From Hyphomicrobiales bacterium (lineage in GTDB: Bacteria; Pseudomonadota; Alphaproteobacteria; Rhizobiales; S144-23), in NCBI GenBank assembly GCA_015494375.1, contig WGBL01000339.1, forward strand, positions 1 to 10,625: 10,625 bases of DNA, written 5' to 3'. Position 1 is the first letter of the stretch. Each line of letters begins with the position of its first letter. Positions 7,221-10,625 of the stretch are shown one piece after another. The translations under genes and the position numbers were made by a program. The notes under the pieces are model-generated. The model was not told the DNA's origin. It saw nothing but the letters and a program-made list of their open reading frames with translations, and did no database searches.

Positions 7221-7397
7221 CAAAAAGCCCCGCACCGCTTTGGAGGTATTCCGCTCGCAGTCAGCCGAGGCGATCATCATTTTGGTTTGCCCGGCGTCTC
7301 GAGGCCGCCGCTGCGGAAGAACCGGGCACGCAGAAGGCTAGAGCATGTTTTGGCTAGATAGGATCAATTCTGTTTCTCGATTGGTGTGTGCGATCCG

Positions 7398-7452
7398 GCG
7401 CCGGAGTGGCCGAAGGGCGATGTGGGGGCATCGGTCGAAGACACTCCGGCGC
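7398..7452. repeat. Stem-loop 1 inside the MITE
   Basis: GCGCCGGAGTG (7398-7408) pairs with CACTCCGGCGC (7442-7452), an 11-bp perfect stem. The 33-nt interior can form a further short GATG/CATC stem around a G-rich loop. Confidence 0.65.
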
Positions 7453-7492
7453 TCGGGCGGCCGCCAATCGGAAACCCGAAGGGACGGGCGGA

Positions 7493-7541
7493 TTTGCGCC
7501 ATTAGCGGCGCAAAGCCCCTTGACAATATCTCCTGATATTG
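7493..7541. repeat. Two adjacent stem-loops inside the MITE
   Basis: TTTGCGCC-ATTAGC-GGCGCAAA (7493-7514) is an 8-bp perfect stem with a 6-nt loop. CAATATC-TCCT-GATATTG (7524-7541) is a 7-bp perfect stem with a 4-nt loop. They are 9 bp apart. A TTGACA hexamer (7520-7525) runs into the second stem. Confidence 0.65.
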
Positions 7542-7628
7542 CCTGCGGTCCTTTGCTTGCTCCTGACACGAATCCGCTCCGTCAGAATGGTTCTATCTAG
7601 CCAAAACATGCTCTAATTGTCCCCGAGC

Positions 7629-7676
7629 GGCCGATTGCCCGCAGATGGCCGATTGCTGCATGAGTTAGCAGATTGC
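7629..7676. repeat. Three short direct repeats in front of prs
   Basis: GGCCGATTGC occurs at 7629-7638 and 7647-7656, and a third, weaker copy (CAGATTGC) at 7669-7676. The copies are 18 and 20 bp apart, all between the MITE and the prs start. They could be binding sites for a regulator or a local duplication remnant; the spacing is the only support. Confidence 0.35.
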
Positions 7677-7695
7677 TCCGGAAGAGTTTGCGCCG

Positions 7696-8631
7696 ATGAA
7701 GATCGTTGCCGGAAACAGCAACCGCCCCCTCGCCGAGGCCATTGCCGCCTATCTCAACACCCCGCTCACCAAATGCGTGGTGCGGCGGTTTGCTGATATG
7801 GAGATTTTCGTCGAGATCCAGGAGAACGTTCGCGGCACCGATGTTTTCGTCATCCAGTCGACATCGTTTCCCGCCAACGACCACCTGATGGAGCTGCTCA
7901 TCCTGATTGACGCTCTGCGGCGCGCCTCGGCCAAGCGCGTGACGGCGGTCGTGCCCTATTTCGGCTATGCCCGGCAAGACCGAAAACCGGGGCCGCGCAC
8001 ACCCATTTCCGCCAAGCTCGTCGCCAACCTGATCACACGCGCGGGCGCCGACCGTGTTCTCACCCTCGATCTCCACGCCGGACAAATCCAGGGCTTTTTC
8101 GACATCCCGACCGACAATCTCTTTGCCGCTCCCGTGATGGTGCGCGACATCCGCGAGAGTTTTGCGCTTGACAACCTCACAGTCGTCTCGCCCGACGTGG
8201 GCGGCGTCGTCCGCGCACGAGGGCTCGCCAAACGGATCGGCGCCTCCCTCGCCATTGTCGACAAGCGCCGCGATCTGCCCGGCGAATCCGAGGTCATGAA
8301 CGTGATCGGCGACGTCGCCGGCAAGCACTGCATCCTCGTCGATGACATCATCGACTCGGGCGGCACCATCTGCAACGCCGCTCAGGCGCTGCTGGAGAAG
8401 GGCGCCACGGAAGTAACGAGCTATGTCACCCACGGCGTTCTTTCGGGCGGCGCCGTGGCGCGCATTGCCGCCTCACGCCTCAAACAGTTGGTGATCACCG
8501 ACTCGATCCTGGCGACCGAGGCCGTGCGTGTGGCCGAGAACATTCGCGTTCTCTCCATCGCGCCGCTCATCGGCGAGGCAATCTTGCGCACAGCTCAAGA
8601 GAAATCGGTCTCGAGCCTCTTTTTCGATTGA
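7696..8631 (+). CDS. prs: Ribose-phosphate pyrophosphokinase (PRPP synthetase)
   Basis: Prs makes 5-phosphoribosyl 1-diphosphate from ribose 5-phosphate and ATP in the cytoplasm, feeding purine, pyrimidine, histidine, tryptophan and NAD synthesis. The 311-residue product has normal length for a class I enzyme. Landmarks: N-terminal MKIVAGNSNRPLAEAIA (1-17); GTDVFVIQSTSFPANDHLME (47-66); the catalytic flexible loop FGYARQDRKPGPRTPISAK (89-107); the signature DLHAGQIQGFFDIPTDN (125-141) with its metal-binding H127; SPDVGG (165-170); the KRR triplet (190-192); and the PRPP-binding loop ILVDDIIDSGGTI (213-225). The start codon follows GGAAGAG (7679-7685) at 10 nt. Its upstream region contains a MITE and short repeats, so its promoter may have been altered by insertion. 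Confidence 0.98.
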   Translation: MKIVAGNSNRPLAEAIAAYLNTPLTKCVVRRFADMEIFVEIQENVRGTDVFVIQSTSFPANDHLMELLILIDALRRASAKRVTAVVPYFGYARQDRKPGPRTPISAKLVANLITRAGADRVLTLDLHAGQIQGFFDIPTDNLFAAPVMVRDIRESFALDNLTVVSPDVGGVVRARGLAKRIGASLAIVDKRRDLPGESEVMNVIGDVAGKHCILVDDIIDSGGTICNAAQALLEKGATEVTSYVTHGVLSGGAVARIAASRLKQLVITDSILATEAVRVAENIRVLSIAPLIGEAILRTAQEKSVSSLFFD

Positions 8632-8661
8632 TCCCGGAGGCCCGTTGATCCCGGCGGTCGA
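8628..8661. repeat. 17-bp imperfect tandem repeat at the prs stop codon
   Basis: TTGATCCCGGAGGCCCG (8628-8644) is followed directly by a second copy (8645-8661) matching at 13 of 17 positions, with the shared core TTGATCCCGG. The first copy overlaps the prs TGA. It is probably a small local duplication. Confidence 0.5.
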
Positions 8662-8680
8662 TGCCCCCCGAGCATCGTTT
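8659..8680 (+). terminator. Possible weak terminator after prs
   Basis: CGATGC (8659-8664) and GCATCG (8672-8677) form a 6-bp stem with a 7-nt loop followed by TTTAAT, 27 bp past the prs stop. The stem is short and the T-tract brief, so confidence is limited. If it works, recR would need its own promoter in the remaining gap of about 120 bp. Confidence 0.4.
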
Positions 8681-8783
8681 AATCCGAGCATCCGGCTGAT
8701 CTTGGGCCTTGGTTTCCCAAGCGCTGTGGTCGAGCCAGCAAACAAGGCATCATCGGTTCCGGGAGGTCGAGGTCCTACGCCCC

Positions 8784-8790
8784 GAGAGGA
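8784..8790 (+). promoter_or_regulatory. Ribosome binding site fixing the recR start
   Basis: GAGAGGA lies 8 nt before ATG at 8799. A longer in-frame start at 8709 would add 30 residues unrelated to RecR, so 8799 is preferred. Confidence 0.6.
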
Positions 8791-8798
8791 CGCATGCC

Positions 8799-9482
8799 AT
8801 GGGCAGACAGATCGGCGGTCCTGAGATCGAGCGGCTCATTGCACTGCTTGCACGCCTTCCGGGGCTCGGGCCGCGCTCGGCACGCAAGGCCGCACTCCAT
8901 CTTGTCAAACGCCGCGAGGAACTGATGCAACCGCTCGCGCGCGCCCTCGCCGAGGTCGCGGAGCGAATATTGGTCTGCTCGGTGTGCCACAACATCGACA
9001 CCACCGATCCGTGCTCGATTTGTGCGGACCCCAAGCGCGATCGCTCGCTGTTGATCGTGGTCGAGGACGTGGGTGACCTTTGGGCGCTCGAGCGGGCCGG
9101 CGTCGCGCGCGCGCACTATCACGTTCTCGGCGGCCATATCTCACCACTCGACGGCGTGGGCCCCGAGGACCTTGCCATCGCGAGCCTACTTGGGCGCGTC
9201 AAGGGGGGCGAGGTCGGCGAGGTTCTGCTCGCACTTAATGCGACGGTCGAGGGGCAGGCCACGGTCCACTATCTTCTCGAGCAGCTCGCAGGCAGCGGCG
9301 TCAAGGTCTCACGACTGGCCCACGGTGTTCCGGTAGGGGGCGAGCTCGACTACCTCGACGAAGGTACCCTCGGAGCCGCCATCCGCACACGCCAAACCCT
9401 TGAAGCGCCCTCAACCGCCCCCGCGAAGGCGCATGACTCGAACGATGGCGGGCCCGATGATGACGACAAAGAGAACGGGTAG
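8799..9482 (+). CDS. recR: Recombination mediator protein RecR
   Basis: RecR works with RecO (and RecF) to load RecA on gapped DNA. The domains appear in order: helix-hairpin-helix (IALLARLPGLGPRSARKAAL, about 14-33); a C4 zinc finger with C60, C63, C72 and C75 (CSVCHNIDTTDPCSIC); and a Toprim domain starting LIVVEDVGDLWALE (85-98), with HVLGGHISPLDGVGPEDL (108-125). The C-terminal motif LAHGVPVGGELDYLDEGTL (173-191) is canonical. At 227 residues it is about 25 longer than the usual near-200. The surplus is a tail after RTRQTLEAP rich in Asp (NDGGPDDDDKENG), encoded in the 72 bp that overlap the end of tadC on the other strand. recR is often found behind dnaX-ybaB; here it follows prs instead. 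It is separated from prs by 167 bp and probably has its own promoter, though none is clear. Confidence 0.97.
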   Translation: MGRQIGGPEIERLIALLARLPGLGPRSARKAALHLVKRREELMQPLARALAEVAERILVCSVCHNIDTTDPCSICADPKRDRSLLIVVEDVGDLWALERAGVARAHYHVLGGHISPLDGVGPEDLAIASLLGRVKGGEVGEVLLALNATVEGQATVHYLLEQLAGSGVKVSRLAHGVPVGGELDYLDEGTLGAAIRTRQTLEAPSTAPAKAHDSNDGGPDDDDKENG

Positions 9483-10397
9483 GAAAAAGACGATCATCGG
9501 CACCGTGAGCTTCGGCGGCAAGGCGGCCGCCTTCTTCTCGGCTTCAGCCATGCGCATGTCGCGGTTCTCCTTGGCCATGACACGGAGCGCCTGGCCTATG
9601 GGGGTGCCGTAGCGCTCGGCCTGGATGAGGCTCGTGCATGTGGCCTTGACCGCTGCAATCCCGGTCCGTTTAGCGAGGTTCTCATAAGCCTGACGACGGT
9701 CCTGCAAATAGGAGAGCTCGGCGGTGGCAAGGCTGAGCTCCTCGGCCAGCGGTACCGACTGATCGGCCACCTCCTGGCTGATCTTGCCGAACGCCGCCTC
9801 GATCGACATGCCCGACTGAACACAGATGAGCAGCAGATCAAGCGCATCGGGAAAAGCCTTGGCGATCGACTCCTGGCGTTTCTGGATGAGGTTCGTGAGG
9901 AAGATGTTCGGCAGATAGAGCCCGACATAGGCGGCAAGCAGCGAGATGCCCAACTTGATGATCGGCGGAATGTCGTTGCCACGAAAGACGAACAGATAGA
10001 CAAGTGCACCGACGAACATCACAATGGGCAGCGCAAAACGGAAGAAAAGAAAGACAACCAGCGGGTTCTGGCCGCGAAACCCGGCCATCTTGAGTTTGTC
10101 CTTGATGTCCTCGGTCTCAAGAAGCGAGCTCAGATTGAGTGTGTCCACGATCTGCTGCATGAAGCCTTTGGGCTTCTGGCGCAACTGCCCGCGCCTGCTC
10201 TCAGCGTTGAGCTCGGCCAGGCGCTCGGCCCGCATCCGGTCGCGCTCAGTGGCCATCGCCTTCATGCGTTTCGCGACGCGATCACGCTCAAAGAGCGGCA
10301 TGGCCAGCGTGACGACGGTAAAGAATGTCGCCATCGCGACCAGCGCCAGAAATACGGCGTTGGGATCGAGCAGATTGCTCAGTGCCTCAAAGACCAC
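9411..10397 (-). CDS. tadC: Tight adherence pilus platform protein TadC (CpaH-like), type II secretion F domain
   Basis: TadC and its partner TadB form the inner-membrane platform that assembles Flp/Tad adhesion pili. The 328-residue product has the expected topology: hydrophobic segments at about 15-35, 112-137, 147-170 and 298-320. A charged cytoplasmic stretch rich in Lys, Arg and Glu (38-75) follows the first. A T2SSF domain spans about 180-315: AFPDALDLLLICVQSGMSIE (181-200), then AELSYLQDRRQAYENLAKRT and the ERYGTPIGQAL motif (261-271), followed by EKKAAALPPKLTVPMIVFFL. These are hallmarks of Tad-type F proteins. The start is GTG at 10397, supported by AAGGAG 6 nt upstream. It follows tadB on the same strand with a 92-bp gap, and its 3' end overlaps recR. 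The pilin, ATPase and secretin genes would lie beyond the right edge. Confidence 0.95.
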   Translation of the reverse strand: MVFEALSNLLDPNAVFLALVAMATFFTVVTLAMPLFERDRVAKRMKAMATERDRMRAERLAELNAESRRGQLRQKPKGFMQQIVDTLNLSSLLETEDIKDKLKMAGFRGQNPLVVFLFFRFALPIVMFVGALVYLFVFRGNDIPPIIKLGISLLAAYVGLYLPNIFLTNLIQKRQESIAKAFPDALDLLLICVQSGMSIEAAFGKISQEVADQSVPLAEELSLATAELSYLQDRRQAYENLAKRTGIAAVKATCTSLIQAERYGTPIGQALRVMAKENRDMRMAEAEKKAAALPPKLTVPMIVFFLPVLFVVIIGPAIVRVMRLRGGG

Positions 10398-10403
10398 GGT
10401 CTT

Positions 10404-10409
10404 CTCCTT
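10404..10409 (-). promoter_or_regulatory. Ribosome binding site for the GTG start of tadC
   Basis: On the minus strand AAGGAG is followed by 6 nt and then GTG (10397-10395). The strong site compensates for the non-ATG start and supports it. Confidence 0.65.
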
Positions 10410-10489
10410 GCCAATCCTTCCGCAAAGCTTTTTGCCTTCCGTAAAGCCCTGTGCGCGCTCGAGAAACGGCGGGCAATGTTCTCGCCCTC

Positions 10490-10625
10490 TCAGTAGCGGA
10501 AATTGATCATTTTCTTCATGACCAGCATGCCGAATGTCATCCAGATGGCTGCGCCCGCGAGCATCTTGTGCCCGGTGCTATCCTCCCAAAGAAGAGAAAT
10601 GTAATCGGGCGCCGTGAGGTAAACC
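10490..10625 (-). CDS. tadB: C-terminal end of TadB (CpaG-like) pilus platform protein, partial
   Basis: The minus frame is open from the window edge to TGA at 10492-10490, giving 44 residues: VYLTAPDYISLLWEDSTGHK, then MLAGAAIWMTFGMLVMKKMI and NFRY. The closing hydrophobic segment followed by MLVMKKMINF is typical of TadB proteins, and the gene precedes tadC in the same orientation as in Tad/Cpa loci generally. The rest of the gene, including the main F domain, is outside the window. The short length limits certainty, but context makes the call firm. Confidence 0.85.
   Translation of the reverse strand, partial: VYLTAPDYISLLWEDSTGHKMLAGAAIWMTFGMLVMKKMINFRY

Larger units (their letters stand above)
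7000..7340. other. Intergenic region between the lipoprotein gene and the MITE
   Basis: Apart from a terminator-like hairpin (7071-7095) and a 22-bp tandem duplication (7177-7220), nothing certain is present. One small frame is worth recording: ATG at 7198, 47 codons (starts MKESLAPDKKPRTALEVFRS, then QSAEAIIILVCPAS), preceded by AAGGAGAG at 7179-7186. Its TAG stop (7339-7341) is built from the TA at the MITE boundary, and removing the element would give TAA at the same codon. The product is not recognised, and the Arg/Gly-rich C-terminal end looks like random coding, so it is not called as a gene. Confidence 0.4.
7339..7615. mobile_element. MITE-like element with 21-bp perfect terminal inverted repeats and TA flanks
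   Basis: The left end at 7341-7361 (GAGCATGTTTTGGC...) is repeated exactly in inverted orientation at 7593-7613. Both ends are flanked by TA (7339-7340 and 7614-7615), the target-site duplication expected of IS630/Tc1-mariner transposases. The element is 273 bp without the TAs. Inverted similarity resumes after a few mismatched bases (ATTCTG at 7367-7372 and its complement near 7583-7588, then a GATT-x-GTGT pair). No transposase frame fits inside, so it would need a transposase supplied elsewhere. The interior holds three more hairpins: 7398-7408 with 7442-7452, 7493-7500 with 7507-7514, and 7524-7530 with 7535-7541. It lies 80 bp upstream of prs. Confidence 0.85.

Noticed and set aside
7398..7500. 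tRNA-like look of the MITE interior (GGAGTGGCCGAAGG and GGTCGAAG)
   Set aside because: There is no consistent acceptor, anticodon and T-arm arrangement; the pairing is explained by simple hairpins.
7597..8433. 278-codon minus-strand frame opposite prs
   Set aside because: It runs from the MITE edge through prs in antisense with no family signature; prs is unambiguous.
1..10625. CRISPR array, rRNA or tRNA genes, phage genes or toxin-antitoxin pairs
   Set aside because: No regularly spaced repeats, conserved RNA sequences or recognisable proteins of these types were seen on either strand.

Overview
The window reads as chromosomal DNA of a GC-rich alphaproteobacterium, most likely in the order Hyphomicrobiales (Rhizobiales). 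This rests on gene content and order: an overlapping lgt / MidA-type methyltransferase / pgeF cluster, a lipoprotein gene ahead of prs, a Tad/Cpa pilus locus, and G/C-biased third codon positions. The assignment is an inference from recognised protein families; no species can be named.

Layout from left to right. (1) Positions 1-1957, minus strand: the N-terminal 652 residues of a large secreted protein with a signal peptide, a DUF11 module, further Ig-like modules and Asp-rich (calcium-binding-like) loops; its 3' end lies outside the window. (2) 1958-2456: a non-coding divergent region carrying two 21-bp direct repeats. (3) 2457-5545, plus strand: lgt, a MidA/NDUFAF7-type methyltransferase that overlaps lgt by 4 bp, and pgeF. 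(4) 5546-5859: a gap with a strong GC-rich hairpin, then a lipoprotein (5860-6999) made of two copies of one domain, followed by a terminator-like hairpin. (5) 7000-7695: a non-coding stretch with a 22-bp tandem duplication and a 273-bp MITE-like element with perfect 21-bp terminal inverted repeats flanked by TA on both sides. (6) prs (7696-8631) and recR (8799-9482), plus strand. (7) tadC (9411-10397) and the end of tadB (10490-10625), minus strand; the 3' end of tadC overlaps the 3' end of recR by 72 bp.

How the genes relate: Lgt is the enzyme that would put the lipid on the lipoprotein encoded downstream, and PgeF is a cell-wall quality-control enzyme, so the centre of the window has an envelope theme. 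TadB/TadC are inner-membrane platform proteins of an adhesion pilus, and the DUF11 protein is a likely surface or extracellular protein. prs and recR are housekeeping genes for PRPP synthesis and recombinational repair.

Most of the window is ordinary core genome. The parts that deserve a second look are the highly structured TA-flanked MITE next to prs, the internally duplicated lipoprotein, the Asp/Ala-rich repeat insert in the methyltransferase, the acidic RecR tail created by the convergent overlap with tadC, and the paired repeats in front of the DUF11 gene. I did not find convincing evidence of a wholly new multi-gene system.
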